Below, piece by piece: positions 16,418 to 24,810 of a stretch of 64,000 nucleotides of DNA; position 1 is the first letter of the stretch, and every line of letters starts with the position of its first letter. The DNA is from Cronobacter universalis NCTC 9529 (lineage in GTDB: Bacteria > Pseudomonadota > Gammaproteobacteria > Enterobacterales > Enterobacteriaceae). The notes below the pieces were generated by a model. The model was not told the DNA's origin. It did no database searches and saw nothing but the letters and a program-made list of their open reading frames with translations. Position numbers and translations under genes: made by a program. The stretch covers positions 2,170,001 through 2,234,000 of the forward strand of contig NZ_CP012257.1 of assembly GCF_001277175.1 (NCBI RefSeq), written 5' to 3'.

Positions 16418-17964
16418 CTTTGAAATCTGTATCCCTGTTTATTCGCAGCGTAGCCTGCCTCTTTTTGCTGCTCGGCTGCACGGTGACGGCGCAGGGCCGG
16501 GGCGAACTGCCCGCAAACGACTATCCGGCGCGTCATGGCGAGCTGACCGATCGCGAAATGAAAATGGCGAAAAACGCCTGGCAATATTTCGTGGTCAACT
16601 ACCAGCCGACGACCGGGCTGGTCAACGCCGTCAACCAGTATCCGTCTACCACCATGTGGGATACCGGCTCCTATATCGGCGCAATGGTGGCCGCCCGCGA
16701 GCTGGGGATCATCGACAAAGCGGAATTTGACCGCCGTATGCTGAAGCTGCTCGGCACGCTGAATAAACTCGATCTGTTCCGCAACCAGGTGCCGAACAAA
16801 GCCTATAACACCATTACCGCGCAGAAGGTGAACTACCTGAACAAACCGGGCGAAATCGGCTTCTCGGCGCTGGATATCGGCCGCATGCTGATATGGCTTC
16901 AGAACGTTAAAGAGCGCTACCCGGAATATGGCAACAGCGTCGATAACATTGTGCTCGGCTGGGATTTCACCAACGTGATCGATCCCTGCGGCACCATGTA
17001 TGGCGCTTACCTGGAAAATAACCAGCCGAAATATGTCCAGGAGGGCCGTCTGGGGTATGAGGAGTATGGCGCCGCAGGCTACCAGCTCTGGGGCTTTAAT
17101 ACCTGCCAGGCGAACCGCCCGGAGCCTTACGCGCTGGCCGATATCTACTGCGTGCTGGTGCCTTATGACTCCCGCGATCCGCGCCGTACCAGCCAGCATA
17201 ACTACGTCGTGACCGAATCGTACCTGCTCTATGGCCTGGAGATGGGCTGGGATACCGCCAAAGATCGCGACGACAGCCCCAATAACTACTCACACCCGTG
17301 GATGAAAAACTTCGCCGACCGCGTCTATCAGGCGCAGGAGAACCGCTACACCATCACCGGCGTGCTGACCGCCCGTTCCGAGCATCAGCTCGATAAATCG
17401 CCTTACTTCGTTTACGACACCGTCTTCAGCGATGGGTTTAACTGGAACACCATTACCGACAAAGGCCAGTACGTACCGCAGGCCGCGGCGGTGTCGCTTA
17501 AGGCGGCGCTCGGCATGTGGGTGCTGTGGGATTCGCCCTATACCGATCGTCTCTTCACCACCATTGAAAACGCCAACGATCCGAAACAGGGTTATTACGA
17601 AGGCATCTATGAGAACGGCGACGGGCCGATCAACGCCTTCACCGGCAACAACAACGGCATCATGCTCGAAGCGCTGCTCTATAAGAAACAGGGCAAACTG
17701 CTGCGTTTTAATACCAACGATCCGAAGAATAAAAATTACGCGCCGTCCCTGTGGGAGAAAAAGCTGGTCGACCTGTTTGAAGATAACAACACCCGCCGTA
17801 ACCGTCCGTTCCTCAATATGACGCCGGGCATCCAGAACTGGTGTCAGCAGAGCGGCACCGCGGTACGCAGCAAACCGACCTGTCAGGCCTGCCAGTGCGC
17901 GACCTGTAAAGAGGACGAACCTGTGAAACTGCCACCGGTAACTGCGACATGCTTAAAACAGTAA
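16414..17964 (+). CDS. DUF3131 protein 2, probable lipoprotein
   Basis: A 516-residue protein. The N-terminus MTLKSVSLFIRSVACLFLLLGC looks like a lipoprotein signal with the cysteine at residue 22, a different anchor from copies 1 and 3. The DUF3131 signature is AWQYFVVNYQPTTGLVN, and later WVLWDSPYTD. The C-terminal 40 residues are cysteine-rich (TCQACQCATC), which may form disulfides. ATG 16414 overlaps the previous stop (ATGA). The 3' end overlaps the next gene by 16 bases. Acidic and aromatic residues in the domain could bind glycan, but no catalytic assignment is possible from sequence alone. Confidence 0.85.
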   Translation: MTLKSVSLFIRSVACLFLLLGCTVTAQGRGELPANDYPARHGELTDREMKMAKNAWQYFVVNYQPTTGLVNAVNQYPSTTMWDTGSYIGAMVAARELGIIDKAEFDRRMLKLLGTLNKLDLFRNQVPNKAYNTITAQKVNYLNKPGEIGFSALDIGRMLIWLQNVKERYPEYGNSVDNIVLGWDFTNVIDPCGTMYGAYLENNQPKYVQEGRLGYEEYGAAGYQLWGFNTCQANRPEPYALADIYCVLVPYDSRDPRRTSQHNYVVTESYLLYGLEMGWDTAKDRDDSPNNYSHPWMKNFADRVYQAQENRYTITGVLTARSEHQLDKSPYFVYDTVFSDGFNWNTITDKGQYVPQAAAVSLKAALGMWVLWDSPYTDRLFTTIENANDPKQGYYEGIYENGDGPINAFTGNNNGIMLEALLYKKQGKLLRFNTNDPKNKNYAPSLWEKKLVDLFEDNNTRRNRPFLNMTPGIQNWCQQSGTAVRSKPTCQACQCATCKEDEPVKLPPVTATCLKQ

Positions 17965-19346
17965 GCCGCCTGCTGCTTATCCTCGCCGTGCTGGGCGCGG
18001 TTATCGCCTGGCTGCTGCTGCGCGACGATCGCGCGGGCTGGCGCTGGCTCTCGCACGGGGGCTGGCACACCACCGCGCGCATCAGTAAGCTCACGCCGCA
18101 GGAGCGCGAATGGGCCGCCATCGCCTGGCGCTATTTCGAAAATAACACCCAGGAGGCCACGGGCCTCGTCAACGGCAGCGATAAACGCCCCGTCGCCTCG
18201 CTCTGGCAGATGGGCGATTCGCTTATCGCGTTAACCGCCGCGCGCGAGCTGGGGCTGGTGGATGAGAAAACTTTCGACGAGAGGCTGACCCGCCTGCTCG
18301 GCACGCTGAATCGTCTGCCGCTCACCGCCCGGCAGACCCCGAACCGGCTCTACTCCACCTGGACGCCCGCAATGGTGGATTTCACCGGTAAACCGGGCGT
18401 GATGGGCTGGTCGGCGCGCGACATGGCGCGTCTGATGCTGGCGCTGCGCCTGGTGGCGCAATATCACCCGCAATACAGCGAATATCTGGAGCGCGTGGTG
18501 ATGCGCTGGAATTTCTGCCCGGTCATCGATAAGACCGGCACGCTCTACGCCGCGCAGATGCAGAACGGGCTGCTGGCGCCGCGCGATGAAATTCGCCTTG
18601 GCGAAAGCGAATACGCCGCCGCGGGCTTCAGCCTGTGGGGATTTCAGCCCGCGAAAGCCTGGGGCCCGCCGTCGCAGAACGTCATTTTATACGGTCGCGC
18701 GCTGCCGGTGGACGCCCGCGACCCGCGCACCACCTGGCAGCCGTCGCTTATCACCACGCTGCCCTATACGCTGCCGGGTCTGGAGTTTGGCTGGGAAGTG
18801 CCGGGCGTCGATCGCGAGAAAATCGACAACCTGCGCGAGCGCGCGAAGACGGTCTATCTCACTCAGGAGAGCCGCTGGCAGCAGGAGAAGATCCTTACCG
18901 CCCGCGCCGATTTCACGCTCGCCACCGCGCCGTGGCACGCCGCCGATACCGTCTGGGCCAACGGCTACCCCTGGAACACGCTGGGCGACGACGGCAAAGA
19001 GTACCCGCGTCTCGCGCAGGTCTCCACCAAGGCGGTGTTTTCCCTCTGGGTGCTGTGGGACACCCCTTATACCGACGCGCTGATGCAGGCGACGCACCTG
19101 ATGTATGACGAAAAACGCGGCTGGTATGAAGGCCGCGTCGAGGCGACCGGCGACTATAACCGGGCGCTTACGCTCTCCACCAACGCCACGGTACTGGAAG
19201 CGCTGTTTTATAAAGCTAACGGCGGTCCGCTGCTGGCGAGCGACGCCCCCGCCCCCGGCAGCTACTTTAGCCGCCGCCTGAGCGATGTGTTCAACCCCCT
19301 GCGCCAGTGTCTGCCTGGCGAAAGCCGCCCGGAGGTTCGCCCATGA
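17949..19346 (+). CDS. DUF3131 protein 3, membrane-anchored
   Basis: A 465-residue protein with an N-terminal membrane helix (LLLILAVLGAVIAWLLL) and a periplasmic DUF3131 domain (AWRYFENNTQEATGLVN; WVLWDTPYTD). It is closer to copy 2 than to copy 1 in the second half. It begins within the end of copy 2 and its stop overlaps the globin-like gene by four bases. Three paralogs with three anchors in one operon suggest a multi-subunit periplasmic complex or successive steps on one polymer. Confidence 0.85.
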   Translation: MLKTVSRLLLILAVLGAVIAWLLLRDDRAGWRWLSHGGWHTTARISKLTPQEREWAAIAWRYFENNTQEATGLVNGSDKRPVASLWQMGDSLIALTAARELGLVDEKTFDERLTRLLGTLNRLPLTARQTPNRLYSTWTPAMVDFTGKPGVMGWSARDMARLMLALRLVAQYHPQYSEYLERVVMRWNFCPVIDKTGTLYAAQMQNGLLAPRDEIRLGESEYAAAGFSLWGFQPAKAWGPPSQNVILYGRALPVDARDPRTTWQPSLITTLPYTLPGLEFGWEVPGVDREKIDNLRERAKTVYLTQESRWQQEKILTARADFTLATAPWHAADTVWANGYPWNTLGDDGKEYPRLAQVSTKAVFSLWVLWDTPYTDALMQATHLMYDEKRGWYEGRVEATGDYNRALTLSTNATVLEALFYKANGGPLLASDAPAPGSYFSRRLSDVFNPLRQCLPGESRPEVRP

Positions 19347-19780
19347 TGCTCTATCGGGATCTGTTTGACGAAAGCTACAGCCGCCTGTTTCCCGACGACG
19401 ACAAGCAGCCGTTTTTTGAACGTTTTTTCGCCCGCTTCATCCATATGACGCCGGAAACCGAACACCACTTCGCGGCCGTCGAGCCGCGGCTGCTGCGCAA
19501 TTTCGTCTATAAGAGCTTTTTCGCGATGCTGATGGTGGACGGCGTGCTGATGGTACCCGATTTTCTGGAACGCCTGGCGCGCCAGCAGGAGAGTAACGGC
19601 GTGCGCCTGCCGCCCAACTTTTTCGCCCACTGGCGGCGCGCGATCCTCGACACCGTGGCGGAGCTCGATCCTGACTGCGATGAAGAGGTGCTGACCGCTT
19701 GGGCGATGACGATAGCGCCGGGGCTTGAGTATATGCGCCGCCAGGCCGAGCTGAATTATCAGCCAGGGGCGCAACCATGA
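19343..19780 (+). CDS. Globin-like protein lacking the usual proximal histidine
   Basis: A 145-residue, all-helical protein whose pattern fits a single-domain globin: FFERFFARFIHMTPET early, NFVYKSFFAMLM in the middle, then LARQQESNGVRLPPNFFAHW and an AW near the end. In globins the F8 histidine follows LA-x-x in that segment; here it is glutamine (ARQQ). Either haem is bound differently, or the fold is used as a haem-free sensor module. ATG 19343 overlaps the previous stop. It directly precedes a hybrid kinase, so a sensory input role is a reasonable guess. Fold assignment is by pattern only. Confidence 0.6.
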   Translation: MMLYRDLFDESYSRLFPDDDKQPFFERFFARFIHMTPETEHHFAAVEPRLLRNFVYKSFFAMLMVDGVLMVPDFLERLARQQESNGVRLPPNFFAHWRRAILDTVAELDPDCDEEVLTAWAMTIAPGLEYMRRQAELNYQPGAQP

Positions 19781-22458
19781 ACAGCGCCGCCTTTACGGAC
19801 GCGCTCGACGCGCTGCCCGCCGCCCTGCTGTTTTACGATAAAGATGAGCGGCTGGTCGCCTGGAATGCCCAGGTGAGCCGCTTTTATCCCGGCATCGCGC
19901 CCCATCTGGTGCCGGGCGCCGCCTTAAGCGCGCTGGCGGTGGAGTTTATCAATACAGGTTTTCAGACCGACAGCCGCAGCCGCGACACGCTTATCGCCTC
20001 GCTGCTCGCCAATTGCCGCCACGACGGCCACTGCGAAGTGCGCCAGTTACACGAGCGGCGGCTGTTTATTCAGCATCAGCGAACCGCCGATGGCGGCATC
20101 ATCAGCCTGCATACCGATATCACCGCGCTTGATACTGTACAAAGCACGCGCCAGCTGCTGCATGACGATTTCCTGCTGGCTGCGGAATCGATTCACATCG
20201 GCATCTGGGACTGGCAGGTCACCACCGATATCCTGCACCTCAACGACGCGTTTCTGAATCTGCTGGGCGAGCCGCGCAGCCAGCTACAACATACCAGCCG
20301 CTTTTTATTGTCGCTGATCCACCCGGAAGATCGGGATCTGCTGAAAAACGCCATGCAGCGCGCCAGCAAGCATCAGATGCCGGTTTTTGAGTGCGAAATC
20401 CGCGTTCAGCACCGCAGCGGCAAATGGCTCTGGATGCTGCTCTCCGGGCAGATCATCGCGCTTACCGTCACCGGCGAGATCGAGCGGCTGATAGGCACTC
20501 TCCAGGACATTACCCGCCGTAAAGAGGCCGAGCTGATTTCACGCGACGCGGCCAACGCCGCGCGGGCCGCGAATGAGGCCAAAAGCGCGTTTCTCGCCAA
20601 TATGAGCCATGAGATCCGCACGCCCATGAACGGCATTCTCGGCATGACGCAGCTCTGCCTGGATACCGAACTGAACGGCGAGCAGCGCGAATACCTGACG
20701 CTGGTGATGAGCTCGGCGCAGTCGCTGCTGCATATCATCGACGACATTCTCGATTTCTCGAAAATCGAGGCGGGTAAAATCGTCCTGCATGAGGAGTACG
20801 TGGCGCTGAGGCCCTTTATTCAGTCGCTGGTGCGCCCGCTAATGCCGCTCGCGAGCGAAAAACAGATAGAGCTGCTGGTCGAAGTGGACGAGCGCGTGCC
20901 GGAGATGATGCGCGTCGACGTGGTGCGCCTGCGCCAGGTATTGACCAATCTCCTCAGCAACGCGCTGAAATTTACGCATCAGGGCGAGATTTTGCTGGCG
21001 GTGGCGCCTGGCGCGCAGGACGGCGAATGGCGCTTTCGGGTGCGCGACAGCGGCATAGGCATACCGCCGGAAAAACAGCAGGTGATTTTCGAGGCGTTCA
21101 GTCAGGCGGATACCTCCACCACGCGCCGCTATGGCGGCACCGGGCTGGGGCTGACGATCTCCGCACGTCTGGTCGCGATGATGGGCGGCCAGCTGACGGT
21201 GGCGAGCGAGGCGAATCAGGGCAGCGAATTCAGCTTTACCCTGCCGCTGCAAAGCGCCGCGCAGGCGACGCCGGAAGTCCAGCCGCTGACGCACTTCAAC
21301 GGCGAGCGGGTGCTGGTGGTTGATGATAACGCCACTAACCGCCGTCTGATGCAGGCGATGCTCAACCAGCTTGGCTTAAACCCGGTGTGCGTCTCCGGCG
21401 CCGCCGGGGCGCTGGCGCTGCTGGAGAATGACAGCGATTTTCCGGTGATCGTGCTCGATGCCCAGATGCCGGAAATGGACGGCATTTCGCTGGCGCTGGA
21501 GATATCCGTGCTGCCGCAGGCTTCGCGCAGCAAAATTATCATGCTCAGCTCCATGAGCCGCGATCTCGATCTCTCGACGCTGCGCCGCACCGGGATCGCC
21601 TGGTATCTCAATAAACCGGTCGATCAGCAGGAGCTGGCGCGCGCGCTTGGCGAGGCGCTGCGTCCTGATCCTGCCAGACCCGCGCCGGTGACGACGGTCA
21701 CGGCCGCGGTTCCTGAACTGACGCAAAGCGCGCCGATGCGCATTCTGCTGGCGGAAGATAATCCGGTAAACCAGCTGCTGGCGGTGCGCCTGCTGGAGAA
21801 ACTCGGCCATGAGTGCGTCACGGTGGATAACGGCCTGCTGGCGCTGGAGCAGTGGCGCCGCGGCGGCTGGGATATTCTGCTGATGGATTTGCAGATGCCG
21901 GTCATGGACGGCGAAGCGGCGATCCGCGCGCTGCGCCAGGAAGAAGCGCTGCGCGGCGGACATCAGGCGGCGATTGTGATGACCGCTCACGCGATGCAGG
22001 GCGACAAAGAGCGCTGCCTCGCGATGGGCTTTGACGGCTACCTCTCAAAACCGGTGGCGCTGGTCGCGCTTGCCGACGAGCTGTCGCGCTTCGCCCCGCA
22101 AAGCGCCCCGCCGCCGCTGGACGGCCTGCCGGACAGCGCGCAGCTGCTGGCGGCCTTTGACGGCGACATGGGGCTGTTAAAAGAGCTGCTCGGGCTGTTT
22201 GCGGAAGGCTTTGACGAGCTGGCGGCGCTGCTCGACGCCGCGCTTGCCGCAGGCGACGGCGATCAGGCCCACCGTCTGGCGCATAAGCTGCGCGGCGAAG
22301 CGGCGACGTTCGGCTTCGACGGACTGACCGCGCTGCTGCAGGAGATAGAAAGTCGCGAACCCGGCGCGCCATCGGCGCAGCGCGAGGCGTGGCGTCAGGC
22401 GCTCGGGACGCAGCAGCGTCGCGTGCGTGAATTCCTGATTCAACTGCTGGAGGGATGA
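19777..22458 (+). CDS. Hybrid sensor histidine kinase (PAS-PAS-HisKA-HATPase-REC-REC-HPt)
   Basis: An 893-residue soluble kinase. Domains in order: an N-terminal PAS-like region (1-120), a PAS/PAC (130-250, ending GTLQDITRRKEAE), HisKA with the H box FLANMSHEIRTPMNGILGM (about 275), HATPase (NLLSNALKFT and GTGLGLTIS), a receiver (VLVVDDNATNRR; Asp in VIVLDAQMPEMDG), a second receiver (ILLAEDNPVNQL; Asp in LLMDLQMPVMDG) and a C-terminal HPt with AHRLAHKLRGEAATFG. It has no DNA-binding output, so the HPt must pass phosphate to another receiver; the REC-PP2C protein at 9562 is the only other receiver in the cluster. It overlaps both neighbours. Confidence 0.93.
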   Translation: MNSAAFTDALDALPAALLFYDKDERLVAWNAQVSRFYPGIAPHLVPGAALSALAVEFINTGFQTDSRSRDTLIASLLANCRHDGHCEVRQLHERRLFIQHQRTADGGIISLHTDITALDTVQSTRQLLHDDFLLAAESIHIGIWDWQVTTDILHLNDAFLNLLGEPRSQLQHTSRFLLSLIHPEDRDLLKNAMQRASKHQMPVFECEIRVQHRSGKWLWMLLSGQIIALTVTGEIERLIGTLQDITRRKEAELISRDAANAARAANEAKSAFLANMSHEIRTPMNGILGMTQLCLDTELNGEQREYLTLVMSSAQSLLHIIDDILDFSKIEAGKIVLHEEYVALRPFIQSLVRPLMPLASEKQIELLVEVDERVPEMMRVDVVRLRQVLTNLLSNALKFTHQGEILLAVAPGAQDGEWRFRVRDSGIGIPPEKQQVIFEAFSQADTSTTRRYGGTGLGLTISARLVAMMGGQLTVASEANQGSEFSFTLPLQSAAQATPEVQPLTHFNGERVLVVDDNATNRRLMQAMLNQLGLNPVCVSGAAGALALLENDSDFPVIVLDAQMPEMDGISLALEISVLPQASRSKIIMLSSMSRDLDLSTLRRTGIAWYLNKPVDQQELARALGEALRPDPARPAPVTTVTAAVPELTQSAPMRILLAEDNPVNQLLAVRLLEKLGHECVTVDNGLLALEQWRRGGWDILLMDLQMPVMDGEAAIRALRQEEALRGGHQAAIVMTAHAMQGDKERCLAMGFDGYLSKPVALVALADELSRFAPQSAPPPLDGLPDSAQLLAAFDGDMGLLKELLGLFAEGFDELAALLDAALAAGDGDQAHRLAHKLRGEAATFGFDGLTALLQEIESREPGAPSAQREAWRQALGTQQRRVREFLIQLLEG

Positions 22459-24665
22459 TGAAACGTCTGGCCTGTGCGTTACTGGTACTGACGAGCGGCG
22501 TGGTGGCCGCCAGAACGGCGCCGCCGGTGCCGGTGCCTGCCAACTGGTCGCTGGCGGGCGACTGGCGCGCCCACGACGGCAACGACGCCGCGTTTATGGG
22601 TCAACAAGGGCCGGTGCGCGACTGGCGCACGTTAAAGGTGCCGTCGAACTGGTATACCGCAGGCTGGGATCATCAGGGCGTGCTCTGGTATCGCCATGAA
22701 TTTACCCTGCCGCCGTTGCCGGAAGAGACGATGGCGACGCTGGTCTTTGACGGCGTGGATTATTACGCCGACGCCTGGCTGAACCGTCAGCCGCTTGGCC
22801 GACATGAAGGCTACTTCCAGCGTTTCGCGTATGACATCACCGATAAGTTACAACGTCACAACAAACTGGCGGTGCGCGTCGACAGCCCGTTTGAAGACCC
22901 CAAAACTATCTGGCCACTGCATAAAACGATGGTGAAAGGGGTGCTTAATCAGCACGATACGCGCCCCGGCGGCGCGTGGTCGCCGCGCGGCCAGGACGCC
23001 AACTCCGGCGGGATCTGGGCGCCGGTGCGCCTGCATCTGAGCCGCGGCGTGACGGTCGATAACCTGATCCTGCGGCCCGACTTTCAACACGGGCTTGATA
23101 AGCCGCAGCTTCGCGTCGAACTCGTCTATCGCGCCGCGCAGGCGCGCGAGGTGGAGCTGACCCTGCGCGCCCGCCCGGCGAATTTTACCGGCGAACAGTT
23201 TTCGCAGAAACAGAACGTGCGGCTGGCGGCGACCGGCAGCACGCCGCAGCGCCTCTCATTCACGCTGCCGATGGAAAACGCCCAGCTCTGGTGGCCGAAA
23301 GGCTATGGCTTTCCGCACCTCTACCGCGTCAGCGCCGTCTTCAGCGACGATAAGGGCGAAATGGAGCGCATCGCAAGCCGCACCGGTCTGCGCCAGATTG
23401 TCGAACAGCCGGATAACAAAGGCTGGGTGCTGAACGGTAAGCGAATTTTTATCAAAGGCAGCAACTATATCGGCTCGCCGTGGCTGAGCGAGATGGATGA
23501 AAAAAAATATCGCCGCGATATCGAGCTCGCGCTGAAAATGAACGCCAACGCCATTCGCGTGCATGGCCATGTGGCGGGCCGCCCGCTCTATCGTATGGCC
23601 GACGAAATGGGGCTGATGATCTGGCAGGACGTGCCGCTCCAGTGGGGCTATAACGACAGCCCGGAATTCGCCGATAACGCCGCGCGCCAGAGCCTCGAGA
23701 TGACCGAGCAGATCGGTAACTCGCCGGCGATTATCGTCTGGGGCGGCCACAATGAGCCGCCGTGGAACTCGCCGTGGATGGAGAAACGCTTCCCGGACTG
23801 GCATAAAGATCTCAACCGCGTACTGACGGAACGGGTGGCCGACGCGCTGGCAAAGGATAACAGCCGCATCGTGCATCGTTTCTCGGCGGTGGAGGAGCAC
23901 TACTGGCAGGGGTGGTATTTCGGCGTGATGACGGATGTGCTGCAACCGGCGAAAACCGGCATCATTACCGAATTCGGCGCCCAGGCGCTGCCGAAGCTCT
24001 CGACGCTTAAAACGATTATCCCTGCCGACAAACGCTGGCCCGCCTCGACAAAAGCCGACGATCCTGGCTGGGAAGTCTGGAAATATCATAACTTCCAGCC
24101 GTTCCAGACGTTTGGCTTCGCCAAAATTCCGCGCGGCAAGAATATGGAAGAGTTCATCCATAACACGCAGAAATATCAGGCCGATCTGGTCGGCATGGCG
24201 GCCGAAAGCTATCGTCGCCAGCGCTATCAGCCGGTGACCGCCCTGTTCCACTTTATGTTTGTCGAAACCTGGCCGTCGATTAACTGGGGCGTGGTGGATT
24301 ATCTGCGCCAGCCGAAAGCCGGTTACTATGTGCTCCAGCGCGCGTACCAGCCGCTGTTGCCGTCCATCGAGCCCGTCACCCTTGACTGGCGCGCCGGCAC
24401 GCCCGGGGCGGTTAAATTATGGGCGATAAACGATAGTTTTTCGGCCTGCGACGGGTGTAAACTGCGCTGGCGCGTGAAAACGCCCGGCATTACCGGGCAG
24501 CAAGAGAGCAAACCGATGACCCTCCCGCCTGACAGTAGCCGCCAGGTTGCCCGGCTGACGTTCACTCCCGCCGCCCCTGGCGCGCTGCGTATCGAGTATG
24601 AAATTCTTGATTCGCAAGGCAAAACGGTTGGCAGTAACTTTTACGAGACCACCGTCGCGCCCTGA
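22458..24665 (+). CDS. Exported GH2-family glycosidase
   Basis: A 735-residue protein with a Sec signal peptide (KRLACALLVLTSGVVAA) and the GH2 layout: sugar-binding domain, immunoglobulin-like domain, TIM barrel. The acid/base glutamate is in WGGHNEPPW (about residue 433) and the nucleophile in IITEFGAQ (about 505), so it should be active. Family members include beta-mannosidases, beta-galactosidases and related exo-enzymes; specificity cannot be read here. ATG 22458 follows GGAGGG and abuts the kinase stop. As the last gene of a synthase operon it may trim or release the polymer, as BcsZ does for cellulose, though it is unrelated to BcsZ. Confidence 0.88.
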   Translation: MKRLACALLVLTSGVVAARTAPPVPVPANWSLAGDWRAHDGNDAAFMGQQGPVRDWRTLKVPSNWYTAGWDHQGVLWYRHEFTLPPLPEETMATLVFDGVDYYADAWLNRQPLGRHEGYFQRFAYDITDKLQRHNKLAVRVDSPFEDPKTIWPLHKTMVKGVLNQHDTRPGGAWSPRGQDANSGGIWAPVRLHLSRGVTVDNLILRPDFQHGLDKPQLRVELVYRAAQAREVELTLRARPANFTGEQFSQKQNVRLAATGSTPQRLSFTLPMENAQLWWPKGYGFPHLYRVSAVFSDDKGEMERIASRTGLRQIVEQPDNKGWVLNGKRIFIKGSNYIGSPWLSEMDEKKYRRDIELALKMNANAIRVHGHVAGRPLYRMADEMGLMIWQDVPLQWGYNDSPEFADNAARQSLEMTEQIGNSPAIIVWGGHNEPPWNSPWMEKRFPDWHKDLNRVLTERVADALAKDNSRIVHRFSAVEEHYWQGWYFGVMTDVLQPAKTGIITEFGAQALPKLSTLKTIIPADKRWPASTKADDPGWEVWKYHNFQPFQTFGFAKIPRGKNMEEFIHNTQKYQADLVGMAAESYRRQRYQPVTALFHFMFVETWPSINWGVVDYLRQPKAGYYVLQRAYQPLLPSIEPVTLDWRAGTPGAVKLWAINDSFSACDGCKLRWRVKTPGITGQQESKPMTLPPDSSRQVARLTFTPAAPGALRIEYEILDSQGKTVGSNFYETTVAP

Positions 24666-24704
24666 GGCGTTACGCATACTGTACGGATAACTGGACGCCT
24701 CAGG
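24661..24704 (+). terminator. Strong stem-loop at the end of the glycan operon
   Basis: CCTGAGGCGT (24661-24670) pairs perfectly with ACGCCTCAGG (24695-24704) around a 24-base loop. It starts at the GH2 stop codon. Only a weak T-rich stretch follows (TTCAGTCTCTTCTT), so it may be a Rho-assisted end or a 3' stabiliser rather than a classical terminator. Confidence 0.55.
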
Positions 24705-24810
24705 GCGTTCAGTCTCTTCTTAAACTCTTTGCCGTCCGGTTAAAGAGCGATAACGATTTGCTAAACTTACAGAATCTGAAACGAAAGCCGCTCTGGAGGT
24801 ACGTATTAGC

